A stretch of 15,975 nucleotides of DNA, from assembly GCA_002359075.1 (NCBI GenBank), contig DEQA01000125.1:1-15975 (forward strand), given 5' to 3'. This stretch comes from Planococcaceae bacterium UBA3378. Its GTDB lineage: Bacteria > Bacillota > Bacilli > Bacillales_A > Planococcaceae. Below are positions 1-7,431 of the stretch, piece by piece. Every line of letters starts with the position of its first letter. Positions within the stretch are counted from its first letter, which is position 1. The notes under the pieces were generated by a model, which saw only the letters and a program-made list of their open reading frames with translations, had not been told where the DNA came from and made no database searches. The position numbers and the translations under genes were made by a program.

Positions 1-129
1 GGAAATGAACGGATGGAGGGACGCATAAGTTTACTTTTGCGTAGATAGATGATTACTGCCTGGCCGTACGAGGGCATTGCCCGTTTGAGTACTCAGGAAC
101 AAAACATGGCTTACTGAATTTTACGATGC
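1..129 (+). ncRNA. rnpB: RNase P RNA, 3' portion (partial)
   Basis: This is the 3' end of the catalytic RNA of ribonuclease P, which matures tRNA 5' ends. The segments GTAGATAGATGATTACTGCC (43-62) and GGAACAAAACATGGCTTACT (97-116) match what I recall of the conserved 3' part of B-type (Bacillus) RNase P RNA. The last part, to about 129, would be the 3' strand of helix P1. The 5' part lies outside the window, so P1 pairing cannot be checked. A clean terminator follows 16 nt later. The exact 3' end is estimated. Confidence 0.93.
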
Positions 130-144
130 TTTTTTGTTAAATAA

Positions 145-180
145 AAAGGCTCTCCATTTCTAGTGGAGGGCCTTTCTTTT
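145..180 (+). terminator. Rho-independent terminator of rnpB
   Basis: AAAGGCTCTCCA (145-156) pairs with TGGAGGGCCTTT (164-175) over 12 bp with a single T-G wobble and a 7-nt loop, and T-rich sequence continues to 180. It ends the RNase P RNA transcript and should insulate the downstream GGDEF/EAL gene. Confidence 0.9.
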
Positions 181-206
181 AGAGATGAATTTTCTTTTAG
201 AGATGA
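173..206 (+). repeat. 16-bp direct repeat, 18-bp period
   Basis: TTTCTTTTAGAGATGA occurs at 173-188 and again, exactly, at 191-206. The copies fill the gap between the rnpB terminator and the ribosome binding site of the next gene. They may be a slippage duplication or a site in the short leader; no function can be assigned. Confidence 0.8.
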
Positions 207-223
207 GATAAGGGTGAAGTTCA

Positions 224-1969
224 TTGGACAAACGTACCAAGACCGAAAAGGATAATGAGAAATTGCTTTCTAGGTATCCGGAGCACCTGATCATGAAGAT
301 TTTTGAAAATGTCAATGAAGGCATCATGATTACGGATAAACATAAAAAGATTATTAGTGTAAATCCGGCATTTGAATTCGTTACAGGTTACAGCACGGAA
401 GAAGTGATGGGCAAAAATCCTTCCATTCTTCAATCCGGGCTGCACGATCTTTCGTTTTATCTAACGATGTGGGATACCATATCTACCAGTGGAGTGTGGC
501 AGGGGGAAATTTGGAACCGCCGCAAAACAGGAGATGTTTACCCGGAATGGCTGACAATTATGACGGTGAAAGATGCGGAAGGGGAAATTACGAATTACTG
601 TGGCATTTTTACAGACCTTTCGGAACGTAAAATTGCGGAAGATGAATTAGAAAAGCGGTCGCTGACAGATTCCTTAACCGATGTATGCAATCGTTTTGCC
701 TACTTGGAGCGCATGAATACTTTATTGGCATCGAGTGCACATGTATCTCATACTATACAGCATGCTGTATTCTTTTTGGATTTAGACCGTTTTAAACAAG
801 TAAATGATACGCTCGGACATGCAGTCGGGGATGCTTTACTTGTAGAAATAGCAAAACGTGTACAAGGGCTATTGAAAAACAAAGACATACTGGCTCGTTA
901 CGGAGGCGATGAATTTGTCATCACGCTTACGAACATTTTGCATCCGCGGGAAGCAGCTAAATTTGCTGAAAAGTTGATACGAATCATCGAAGAACCTGTC
1001 ATCTTGAATGGACAGGAAATTTTTGTCTCCGCAAGTATGGGTGTCAGCCTTTATCCTGCAGATGGAGAAACTACAGAGCGGCTTGTAAATCGGGCAGAAA
1101 AGGCGATGACCTTCTCTAAAAAAAATGGCAGAAACAGTTATGCATTTTATTTTGACGGATTACATACAGATACGAAGCGGGTGTTATTGCTTGATAGTGA
1201 GCTTCGTAAGGCAATTGAACATGAGGATTTCACGTTGCATTTTCAGCCGAAAATTGATGCGGGAAATTTGCGACTGATCGGTGTGGAAGCACTTGTACGC
1301 TGGAATAATGATAAACTGGGATATGTCTCGCCGGCAGAATTCATTCCTTATGCGGAAGAAACGGGACTGATTATTCCGCTTAGCGAAATAATTTTTGATT
1401 TAGCATGTAAAAGCCACAAACAGCTGGTGAACGCAGGCTATCCAAAAGTACCCATTGCCGTTAATGTGTCGAGCATACATTTTCAACAGCAGAATTTTCT
1501 TGAATCAATTCAACGGATTTTTGAAAGAAATAATACATCAGCCGGTAATTTTGAAATTGAAATGACAGAAAGAACGGTAATGAACAGTGCTACTGAGACA
1601 GTTAGTAAACTGGTAAAGCTGAAGCAAATGGGATTCAAGCTTTCAATAGATGATTTTGGCACAGGCTACTCATCGCTAAGCTATTTAGTTCGATTTCCGC
1701 TTGATATATTGAAAATTGACCGCAGCTTTATCCAGCATATATGCTCGTTGGATGATAAACAGGTCGTGGTAGATGCAATCATTCAAATGTCCCATCGTCT
1801 GAAGATGAAAGTCGTGGCTGAAGGGGTTGAAAGTGCGCAGCAAGTGGAATTACTAAAGGAGATGGGATGTAATTATATCCAAGGGTACTATTACAGCAAA
1901 CCATTACCAATAAATGAACTGATCGATTTTATTCAGTTCTGGGAAATCGAACATCAAGGAAGGTATTAA
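224..1969 (+). CDS. PAS-GGDEF-EAL cyclic-di-GMP turnover protein
   Basis: This 581-aa protein is predicted to make and/or degrade the second messenger c-di-GMP. It carries an N-terminal PAS domain (about residues 20-135), a diguanylate cyclase domain with an intact GGDEF motif (227-231) and an EAL phosphodiesterase domain (EAL 355-357; DDFGTG 476-481; LKIDRSF and VVAEGVES also present). Both catalytic signatures look intact, so net activity cannot be predicted. The inhibitory I-site (RxxD, five residues before GGDEF) reads KNKD, so product inhibition may be weak. I see no transmembrane segment or signal peptide, so it is probably cytosolic with a PAS-sensed input. The start is TTG, supported by AGGGTGA at 211-217. 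It ends 3 nt before the methyltransferase gene, so the two are probably cotranscribed. Confidence 0.95.
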   Translation: MDKRTKTEKDNEKLLSRYPEHLIMKIFENVNEGIMITDKHKKIISVNPAFEFVTGYSTEEVMGKNPSILQSGLHDLSFYLTMWDTISTSGVWQGEIWNRRKTGDVYPEWLTIMTVKDAEGEITNYCGIFTDLSERKIAEDELEKRSLTDSLTDVCNRFAYLERMNTLLASSAHVSHTIQHAVFFLDLDRFKQVNDTLGHAVGDALLVEIAKRVQGLLKNKDILARYGGDEFVITLTNILHPREAAKFAEKLIRIIEEPVILNGQEIFVSASMGVSLYPADGETTERLVNRAEKAMTFSKKNGRNSYAFYFDGLHTDTKRVLLLDSELRKAIEHEDFTLHFQPKIDAGNLRLIGVEALVRWNNDKLGYVSPAEFIPYAEETGLIIPLSEIIFDLACKSHKQLVNAGYPKVPIAVNVSSIHFQQQNFLESIQRIFERNNTSAGNFEIEMTERTVMNSATETVSKLVKLKQMGFKLSIDDFGTGYSSLSYLVRFPLDILKIDRSFIQHICSLDDKQVVVDAIIQMSHRLKMKVVAEGVESAQQVELLKEMGCNYIQGYYYSKPLPINELIDFIQFWEIEHQGRY

Positions 1970-1972
1970 TAT

Positions 1973-3112
1973 ATGACAAAATTTCAATTAGTAGCAACAG
2001 CTGCGATGGGGTTAGAGGCTATCGTAGCAGAAGAAGTACAGGCTCTAGGCTATGAAACACGTGTAGATAACGGAAAAGTATATTTTGAAGGGGACGAAAC
2101 GGCTATTGCACGCTGTAACTTATGGTTACGCGTAGCGGATCGGGTAAAAATTGTTGTCGCCCAATTTCCCGCTACTACATTTGATGAGCTGTTTGAAAGC
2201 ACAAAGTCAATTGAGTGGGAGCGTTACTTGCCGGTGGACGCGGCCTTCCCGGTATCAGGGAAATCCGTGAAATCGAAATTATTTAGTGTGCCGGATTGTC
2301 AGGCAATCGTAAAAAAAGCGATTGTCGAGCGCATGAAATTTTACTATAAACGTTTAGGATTCCTTGATGAATCTGGGGCAACTTTCAAAATTGAAGTATC
2401 GATTTTGAAAGATATGGCAACATTAACAATAGATACATCAGGTGCAGGCCTTCATAAACGTGGCTATCGCCAAGTTCAAGGGGAGGCACCTTTGAAGGAA
2501 ACGCTGGCTGCTGCTCTTGTAAAAGTGTCAAAATGGAATCCGGACCGTCCGTTTGCAGATCCGTTTTGCGGCTCTGGTACAATCCCTCTAGAAGCAGCAA
2601 TGATCGGGCAAAATATTGCGCCTGGCTATAACCGGGAATTTATTTCAGAGGATTGGCACTGGATGAAGGCGAAAATTTGGGATGAAGTACGCGATGAGGC
2701 AGATCAGTTGGCTAACTATGACCAGCCGTTGGAAATTATCGGTTCAGACATTGATCACCGGATGGTTAGCATCGCACAGGAAAATGCAATGGAAGCTGGA
2801 TTTGCGGATATTATTACATTTAAGCAGATGCAGGCGACCGACTTTACAACAAGATTGACGGATGGTGTGATGATTTCCAATCCTCCGTACGGCGAGCGGA
2901 TCGGTGAGAAAGAAGTCATTGAAGGTGTTATCCGCCAGCTTGGTCAGGTGATGAACAATTATCCTACTTGGTCGGTTTATATGCTTTCTTCTATGGAAGA
3001 TTTCGAGACATTTTACGGGAAAAAAGCAACGAAAAAGCGTAAACTATTTAATGGCTTTATTCGCACAGACCTTTATCAATTCTGGGGACAAAAGTCGAAG
3101 CGAGAAGAGTAA
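1973..3112 (+). CDS. ypsC: THUMP-domain RNA methyltransferase (YpsC/RlmL family)
   Basis: This 379-aa protein belongs to the class I SAM-dependent RNA methyltransferases of the RlmL/TrmN type (COG0116), whose better known members make N2-methylguanosine in 23S rRNA or tRNA. The N-terminal part (about 1-155) is ferredoxin-like plus THUMP, an RNA-binding region. The SAM-binding motif DPFCGSGT is at 196-203 and the catalytic NPPYGER motif at 303-309. Length matches Bacillus YpsC (about 385 aa), and the position downstream of rnpB and upstream of a YpvA-like helicase fits that assignment. The start ATG has AAGGAAGG at 1956-1963. It probably shares a transcript with the GGDEF/EAL gene. The target nucleotide cannot be told from sequence. 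Confidence 0.93.
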   Translation: MTKFQLVATAAMGLEAIVAEEVQALGYETRVDNGKVYFEGDETAIARCNLWLRVADRVKIVVAQFPATTFDELFESTKSIEWERYLPVDAAFPVSGKSVKSKLFSVPDCQAIVKKAIVERMKFYYKRLGFLDESGATFKIEVSILKDMATLTIDTSGAGLHKRGYRQVQGEAPLKETLAAALVKVSKWNPDRPFADPFCGSGTIPLEAAMIGQNIAPGYNREFISEDWHWMKAKIWDEVRDEADQLANYDQPLEIIGSDIDHRMVSIAQENAMEAGFADIITFKQMQATDFTTRLTDGVMISNPPYGERIGEKEVIEGVIRQLGQVMNNYPTWSVYMLSSMEDFETFYGKKATKKRKLFNGFIRTDLYQFWGQKSKREE

Positions 3113-3143
3113 CGAACGGAAGGAGAGCTCTCCTTCCGTTTCG
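3113..3143 (+). terminator. Hairpin after ypsC, probable terminator
   Basis: ACGGAAGGAGAG (3116-3127) is followed directly by its exact reverse complement (3128-3139), giving a perfect 24-bp palindrome; CGA/TCG flanks extend it with one bulge. It starts right after the ypsC stop. The T-tract is poor (GTTTCGTATT), so termination may be weak. Because the palindrome is symmetric, it could also form on the other strand. Confidence 0.6.
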
Positions 3144-3246
3144 TATTGCATAAAATTTTATATAGAGAAAGCCTTGGGAGTTCCAGGCTGTAGAAGGGCT
3201 TGGGATTTCTCGTTTATATGAATGGATAATGAGGGAGAAAGAAACG

Positions 3247-5148
3247 ATGAGACAACCTTTACCTTTTGAGCTCTCAAAAGATAGTTCTTTTTATGATTCA
3301 CTCGGGGACTGGCTCGGTGATACATTATATGATGTGCTGCCGGAAAAGGGTTTTGAATGCCGGGATGAACAAATTTTTATGGCCTACCAAATCGAGCAGG
3401 CATTAAAAGAAAAAAATATATTGTTTGCAGAAGCAGGTGTAGGTACAGGGAAAACAATTGCTTATTTGCTGCCTGCTATTTCGTATGCAAGATATACAGG
3501 ACGTCCTGCGCTCATCGCCTGTGCAGACGAAACATTGATTGATCAATTAGTAAAAGAAGGCGGCGATATTCATAAGCTGCGTGATGTCCTGGAGTTGAAT
3601 ATTGATGTACGACTTGCCAAGTCACGTGATCAATATTTATGTTTAAAGCGTTTTGAAGAGGCCGAGAAGGTGGAAACAGACGAATGGATTGATGATATTG
3701 CCTTTACGATTCCTGAAGAGGTGTACGCAGCAGGACCAATGACGAAAGCGGTTCCTTACGGCGAACGTTCAGATTTTCCATCAGTCAGCGATGAAGATTG
3801 GCAGAAGGTAAACTACAATGCCGTTATGCAGTGTGCGGTATGCGATATGCGTAATCGTTGCGGGCAGACTTTGCATCGTATGCATTACCGCCAGTCAACG
3901 GATCTGATCATTTGTTCACAGGACTTCTTGATGGAGCATTTAGCTACTAAAGAATCACGTGAACGCGAGGGGCAGCTTCCGTTGCTGCCGGAAGTATCGA
4001 TGATTGTCCTGGATGAAGGACATCTGCTTGAATATGCCGCACAAAAGGCGATGACGGTGAAAATCCAGGCTTCTACGATTGTGGGGATGCTGGAGCGGTT
4101 AATGGTGGACGGCGTACGAGAGCGTACATTGTATGCAATGGAGACTCTACAGGATCATCATGAACTGTTCTTTGATGAGCTGCGTGATTGTCTTGTGGAT
4201 TCTCTTGAGGACCGTAAACGAATCAATAAATCTCCACGGCTTTTGGCAATCGGCAAAAAAGTTGTAGAAGCTGTTGACCAGCTGCTCGAAGAATTTGTAT
4301 TTGAATCAGAGCTTTATATGATTCCAGAGTATGATTTAAATATGGCAGAAGAGTTTTTAGAGCAGTACGTAGCGGCTATGCGCATCTTTATCGCTCAGGG
4401 AGATGCGGTTGATTGGCAGGAAAATACGGATGGTGAAGAAACGCTTGTTATTATGCCGCGTTTAATAACAGATGTACTGCAGGAAAAACTGTTTTCTAAA
4501 AAACTCCCAATCATCTTCTCCTCCGCCACGCTGTCTGTTAAGAAAGACTTTTCTTATATTGCCTATAGTTTAGGGATTAAAAACTATCAGTCGTTTAGTG
4601 TCCCATCACCATTTGACTATGATGAGGTAATGAAGATTTATATACATGAACTAACACAGCCGGAAAAGGTAAAAAAGGTACAGGAGCTAATCCGTGAAGG
4701 AGAAAAGACGCTTGTTCTGTTCAAGTCAAAACAGGCGATGATGCAGTTTAAAGCAGGCCTGTCTATGATGGACCGGATGCATGTAGCATTTGAAGGGGAC
4801 CGTGAGCTTTCTGCCATCATCAGAGATTTCCAGGATGGGACGATACAAACGCTATGCTCCTATCACTTATGGGAAGGATTGGATCTTCCAGAGGAAGCGT
4901 TAACAAGGGTAATAGTATATGATCTGCCATTTCCACCGCAGGATCCGCTTTTTGATGCGAAGCGGTCGTTTGCGGAAAATCCGTTTGAAGAAGTAGAGCT
5001 TCCATTTATGCAGCTCCGCCTACAGCAGGGAATGGGCCGGCTGATCCGTACTTCCCGCGATTATGGTGATATTCATATTTTATTAAATGAAGAAGAAGCG
5101 AAGGTAAGAGCTGAATTTGAAGGCATTTTACCGGTAGAACCTTCTTGA
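3247..5148 (+). CDS. ypvA: DinG/XPD-like ATP-dependent helicase (YpvA type)
   Basis: This 633-aa superfamily 2 DNA helicase resembles DinG/XPD, which are 5'-3' helicases acting in DNA repair or on unusual DNA structures. Walker A is GVGTGKT (64-70), the Walker B box reads DEGH (256-259) where most relatives have DEAH, and motif VI is QGMGRLIR (594-601). Cys132, Cys196, Cys199 and Cys205 have the spacing of the Fe-S cluster ligands of XPD/DinG helicases. An in-frame ATG at 3229 lies upstream, but I prefer 3247 because GAGGGAG (3231-3237) gives it a proper ribosome binding site while 3229 has none. Length agrees with Bacillus YpvA (about 640 aa). It is flanked by hairpins and is probably monocistronic. 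Confidence 0.93.
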   Translation: MRQPLPFELSKDSSFYDSLGDWLGDTLYDVLPEKGFECRDEQIFMAYQIEQALKEKNILFAEAGVGTGKTIAYLLPAISYARYTGRPALIACADETLIDQLVKEGGDIHKLRDVLELNIDVRLAKSRDQYLCLKRFEEAEKVETDEWIDDIAFTIPEEVYAAGPMTKAVPYGERSDFPSVSDEDWQKVNYNAVMQCAVCDMRNRCGQTLHRMHYRQSTDLIICSQDFLMEHLATKESREREGQLPLLPEVSMIVLDEGHLLEYAAQKAMTVKIQASTIVGMLERLMVDGVRERTLYAMETLQDHHELFFDELRDCLVDSLEDRKRINKSPRLLAIGKKVVEAVDQLLEEFVFESELYMIPEYDLNMAEEFLEQYVAAMRIFIAQGDAVDWQENTDGEETLVIMPRLITDVLQEKLFSKKLPIIFSSATLSVKKDFSYIAYSLGIKNYQSFSVPSPFDYDEVMKIYIHELTQPEKVKKVQELIREGEKTLVLFKSKQAMMQFKAGLSMMDRMHVAFEGDRELSAIIRDFQDGTIQTLCSYHLWEGLDLPEEALTRVIVYDLPFPPQDPLFDAKRSFAENPFEEVELPFMQLRLQQGMGRLIRTSRDYGDIHILLNEEEAKVRAEFEGILPVEPS

Positions 5149-5150
5149 TG

Positions 5151-5193
5151 AAAAGTGTAGGATAAGAGTTAGAAGCTTATCCTACACTTTTTT
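5151..5193 (+). terminator. Strong Rho-independent terminator of ypvA
   Basis: AAAAGTGTAGGATAAG (5151-5166) pairs perfectly over 16 bp with CTTATCCTACACTTTT (5176-5191) around a 9-nt loop, followed by a run of T to 5193. It begins 2 nt after the helicase stop codon. Confidence 0.93.
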
Positions 5194-5246
5194 AGTACCG
5201 GTAGGGTTTTGCAGACTATTCAACCTACAGAAAGCTGGGGATAATG

Positions 5247-5810
5247 ATGAAACGATGTGCATGGGTTAAGGAAGATGAACCGCTCTATGTAAAATATCAT
5301 GACGAGGAATGGGGAAGGCCGGTCCATGATGACCGCCTGCTGTTTGAGATGCTTTGTCTTGAAGGTGCACAGGCGGGTTTAAGCTGGTGGACGATTTTGC
5401 AGAAAAGGGAAAACTACCAAAAAGCATTCGATTTCTTTGAGGCAGAAAAAATCATTCATTATTCTGAGGAGAAAATACAGGAGCTTCTCGAAAATCCGGG
5501 AATTGTCCGCAATCGTTTAAAGGTGAATAGTGTGGTGAAGAACGCCAAAGCCTTTCTTAACATATGCGAAGAGTTCGGCAGTTTCGATCATTTCATCTGG
5601 GGTTTTACAGACCATAGAACAATTCACAATCACTGGAGAACAATTAAAGAGGTACCTGCTGTTTCCTCAATAAGTGACCAGATGAGCAAGGAACTAAAGA
5701 AGCGGGGATTCAAATTTATCGGCAGTACCATCTGCTATTCTTATATGCAGGCGGTCGGTATGGTGAACGATCATACAATGGACTGCTTTTGCTATAATGC
5801 AAACAAGTGA
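5247..5810 (+). CDS. tag: DNA-3-methyladenine glycosylase I
   Basis: This base-excision repair enzyme removes 3-methyladenine from alkylated DNA. The 187-aa sequence aligns by eye with E. coli Tag (187 aa) throughout: RCAWV at the N-terminus, LCLEGAQAGLSW around the active-site region (catalytic Glu39), KKRGFKF and GSTICYS near the end. The zinc ligands correspond to Cys4, His18, His176 and Cys180. There are two adjacent ATGs (5244 and 5247). I chose 5247 because it puts the first zinc Cys at position 4, as in E. coli, and improves spacing to the GGGG at 5237-5240; 5244 adds one Met. It is probably a single-gene unit between two terminators. Confidence 0.95.
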   Translation: MKRCAWVKEDEPLYVKYHDEEWGRPVHDDRLLFEMLCLEGAQAGLSWWTILQKRENYQKAFDFFEAEKIIHYSEEKIQELLENPGIVRNRLKVNSVVKNAKAFLNICEEFGSFDHFIWGFTDHRTIHNHWRTIKEVPAVSSISDQMSKELKKRGFKFIGSTICYSYMQAVGMVNDHTMDCFCYNANK

Positions 5811-5836
5811 AGGCTTTCGCTTAGCGGGGGCCTTTT
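5810..5836 (+). terminator. Terminator of tag, shared with a convergent gene
   Basis: AAGGCTTTCGC (5810-5820) pairs with GCGGGGGCCTT (5824-5834) over 11 bp, including three T-G wobbles, around the loop TTA, followed by TT. It overlaps the end of tag, and the loop is the stop codon of the convergent minus-strand gene. The wobbles favour the + strand RNA only slightly; the T-tract is short. Confidence 0.7.
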
Positions 5837-6183
5837 GTAAAGTAGCGATGATAACCGAACCAGACCGCCCCCGATAAACAAATCATTGCAACAGTGAAGA
5901 CGATATACATACGCAATACATAACCCGCCGCCATCTCGACAGTAATCTCATCCAGCTCCCAGAATACCGGTCCGAAAATCATAAGAATAAACAGAGCAAG
6001 GAAGGAAGTCATGTAAATGGCATGCTCCTTGCCTTTTTTTGAATAGAGCCACACAGCAATCACTCCTATAAAGAGCAGCGGGATGATGGAATGAATTGTA
6101 TGAATGGAAAAATGAGTATAACGAATAGCATTGGCAGACCCGGTAATCAATACGGCAAGGATGACGATGAGGCTATTTTTCAT
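5821..6183 (-). CDS. Small four-helix membrane protein, unknown function
   Basis: I do not recognise this 120-aa protein. It shows four hydrophobic stretches: about residues 4-19 (LIVILAVLITGSANAI), 27-46 (IIPLLFIGVIAVWLYSK), 52-72 (IYMTSFLALFILMIFG) and 85-112 (YVLRMYIVFTVAMICLSGAV). The loops are short and the C-terminus is basic, so it is an integral membrane protein. The reading frame extends upstream to 6276, but AGGAGG about 6 nt before the ATG at 6183 makes that the clear start. It converges on tag. No partner gene or regulatory site is apparent. Confidence 0.8.
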   Translation of the reverse strand: MKNSLIVILAVLITGSANAIRYTHFSIHTIHSIIPLLFIGVIAVWLYSKKGKEHAIYMTSFLALFILMIFGPVFWELDEITVEMAAGYVLRMYIVFTVAMICLSGAVWFGYHRYFTKGPR

Positions 6184-6441
6184 AAGGTTCCTCCTAAGAT
6201 AAATATTAGCATCCCAATTTCCGAAAAATATTTCTTTTAAAATAAGCTTCATCCAAACAGAAAACGAACAGTCCATTAATAATCGTTACTTCACTATATG
6301 CACCTTCTGCTGTCAGCACATCCGGCTCAAAAATATTTTGGGTTATCATGTTTGAAGAAGGAAGAGTCCAGACAGGCGGCGTGTTTATTATTCAAATCAA
6401 GGGGAAGCCTTACAATATATCTACAAAAGGAGTGAGACTAT
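6184..6441. other. Intergenic region between divergent small genes
   Basis: This 258-bp stretch holds the ribosome binding sites of the two divergent flanking genes. Parts of it are open in several frames on both strands, for example a + frame with ATG at 6350 running into the next gene, and a - frame reading MITQNIFEPDV. None has a convincing ribosome binding site or a recognisable domain, so I call no gene. It may contain promoters for both neighbours or a decayed gene. Confidence 0.4.
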
Positions 6442-6714
6442 ATGAATATTACACTGATGGAATCGAAGGACGGCTTCGAATATATACAGGATGGTGACGG
6501 CAAGGCACACATTATCTGGTCGCAAGAAGGAAATACGATGGTGATGAATGAAACCTATGTCTCAGAAGAGCTAAGGGGTCAGGGAGTGGGCAGAAAACTT
6601 CTAGACCTGGCTGCAGATTATGCAAGGGAAAATGGTTATAAAATGAAGGCCGTTTGCCCGTATGTTGCAGAATCATTTGAAAAAAGCAGCGACTATGATG
6701 ATGTAAAAGCGTAA
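6442..6714 (+). CDS. Small GNAT-family acetyltransferase (YidJ-like)
   Basis: This 90-aa protein matches the short GNAT subfamily (GNAT_acetyltr_2/CG type, like B. subtilis YidJ) that consists of little more than the acetyl-CoA binding core. The CoA pyrophosphate loop RGQGVG is at 45-50, followed by the helix KLLDLAADYARENGY and then AVCPYV (69-74), where the conserved Cys of this subfamily sits. Substrate unknown. The start ATG has AAGGAG at 6427-6432. It is a single gene with its own terminator. Confidence 0.88.
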   Translation: MNITLMESKDGFEYIQDGDGKAHIIWSQEGNTMVMNETYVSEELRGQGVGRKLLDLAADYARENGYKMKAVCPYVAESFEKSSDYDDVKA

Positions 6715-6756
6715 CAGCAATCTAGTTATTATTAAGGAACTCTATAAACAATTGGT

Positions 6757-6787
6757 GCTCCATCTGGTATTAGGGTGGAGCTTTTTT
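6757..6787 (+). terminator. Terminator after the GNAT gene
   Basis: GCTCCATC (6757-6764) pairs with GGTGGAGC (6774-6781) over 8 bp with one T-G wobble, followed by TTTTTT (6782-6787). Confidence 0.85.
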
Positions 6788-6948
6788 GCTTGGAAAGAGT
6801 ATAGCGGGTGACGATTATATATTATACCAATGAATAGATCCAATTTTAAGAAGTGACCGAACTATTGATTAAACTGTAACGTCTTTAATAGGAAAATAAC
6901 GTAAAACTGCTTATTAAAAAGAAATTTAGTTGATAGGAGATGAGCGAT

Positions 6949-7242
6949 ATGAATGTAGCTGTTTGGCAAAAAAGAGTCAATACAGGAGCATTTTTTCTGT
7001 CTATTGGCTGTGTGGGAGTCTTTCTAACTTTTGTACCGGGAAAAACCGAGTCGATTTTTTCCATTCATCCGCTCATGTTAAATTTTTGGGTAACGATTTT
7101 CTCCTTCTTTTTAGGAGTAATCGGCTTTTCAGGCGTTACAAATGGAAAGCGGTTTTTGATGAGCATCGCAACGTTACTTATCTCTTTTCTTCTTTCTGTT
7201 TTGCTCCTGTTCATTTTGGTAGTAGGAAAGCTACTGTCGTGA
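6949..7242 (+). CDS. Small three-helix membrane protein, unknown function
   Basis: I do not recognise this 97-aa protein. It has three hydrophobic segments: about residues 11-29 (TGAFFLSIGCVGVFLTFV), 40-62 (LMLNFWVTIFSFFLGVIGF) and 68-94 (FLMSIATLLISFLLSVLLLF), the last close to the C-terminus. ATG 6940 is in frame but AGGAGATGAG (6935-6944) overlaps it; the same ribosome binding site is well spaced for ATG 6949, which I chose. It converges on the NAD salvage operon with no clear terminator between. The 160 bp upstream hold no promoter I would defend. Confidence 0.72.
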   Translation: MNVAVWQKRVNTGAFFLSIGCVGVFLTFVPGKTESIFSIHPLMLNFWVTIFSFFLGVIGFSGVTNGKRFLMSIATLLISFLLSVLLLFILVVGKLLS

Positions 7243-7323
7243 TGCATGGTAAATGGAAATACTGCACTCAAATAACCAATTGCTCTCCGTTATATTTTTG
7301 ATTGATGAAGAGGTTTTATTAAA

Positions 7324-7431
7324 TGAGTACAGGAATTCCCTCACGTTTTATGCAATATTACATGCATGCAACAAAGGTGACGGTTTTTACTGAGGTGCTA
7401 AGGAAGCAATTAAATCAGCATACCTGTATAT
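7324..7431 (+). CDS. Possible small ORF or gene remnant (36 codons incl. stop)
   Basis: ATG at 7324 opens a 35-aa frame starting MSTGIPSRFMQYYMHATKVT and stopping at 7431, overlapping the last codons of the minus-strand nadD-like gene. The composition looks protein-like, but there is only a distant AAGAGG as a ribosome binding site and I recognise no family. It could be the 5' end of a gene cut off where the NAD cluster begins, or chance. Confidence 0.22.

Noticed and set aside
3144..3228. Possible structured leader (GAGAAA...TTTCTC, AGCCTT...AGGGCT) before ypvA.
   Set aside because: Pairing is short and interrupted by an asymmetric bulge, with no terminator-like T-run; not enough for a riboswitch or attenuator call.
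6930..7301. 123-codon + frame overlapping the three-helix membrane protein.
   Set aside because: Low-quality composition with many Cys, Phe, Ser and His; the frame at 6949 has the better ribosome binding site and clean membrane helices.
7352..7368. TTACATGCATGCAA palindrome downstream of the nadD-like gene as its terminator.
   Set aside because: Imperfect, AT-rich and without a T-tract in the minus-strand transcript.
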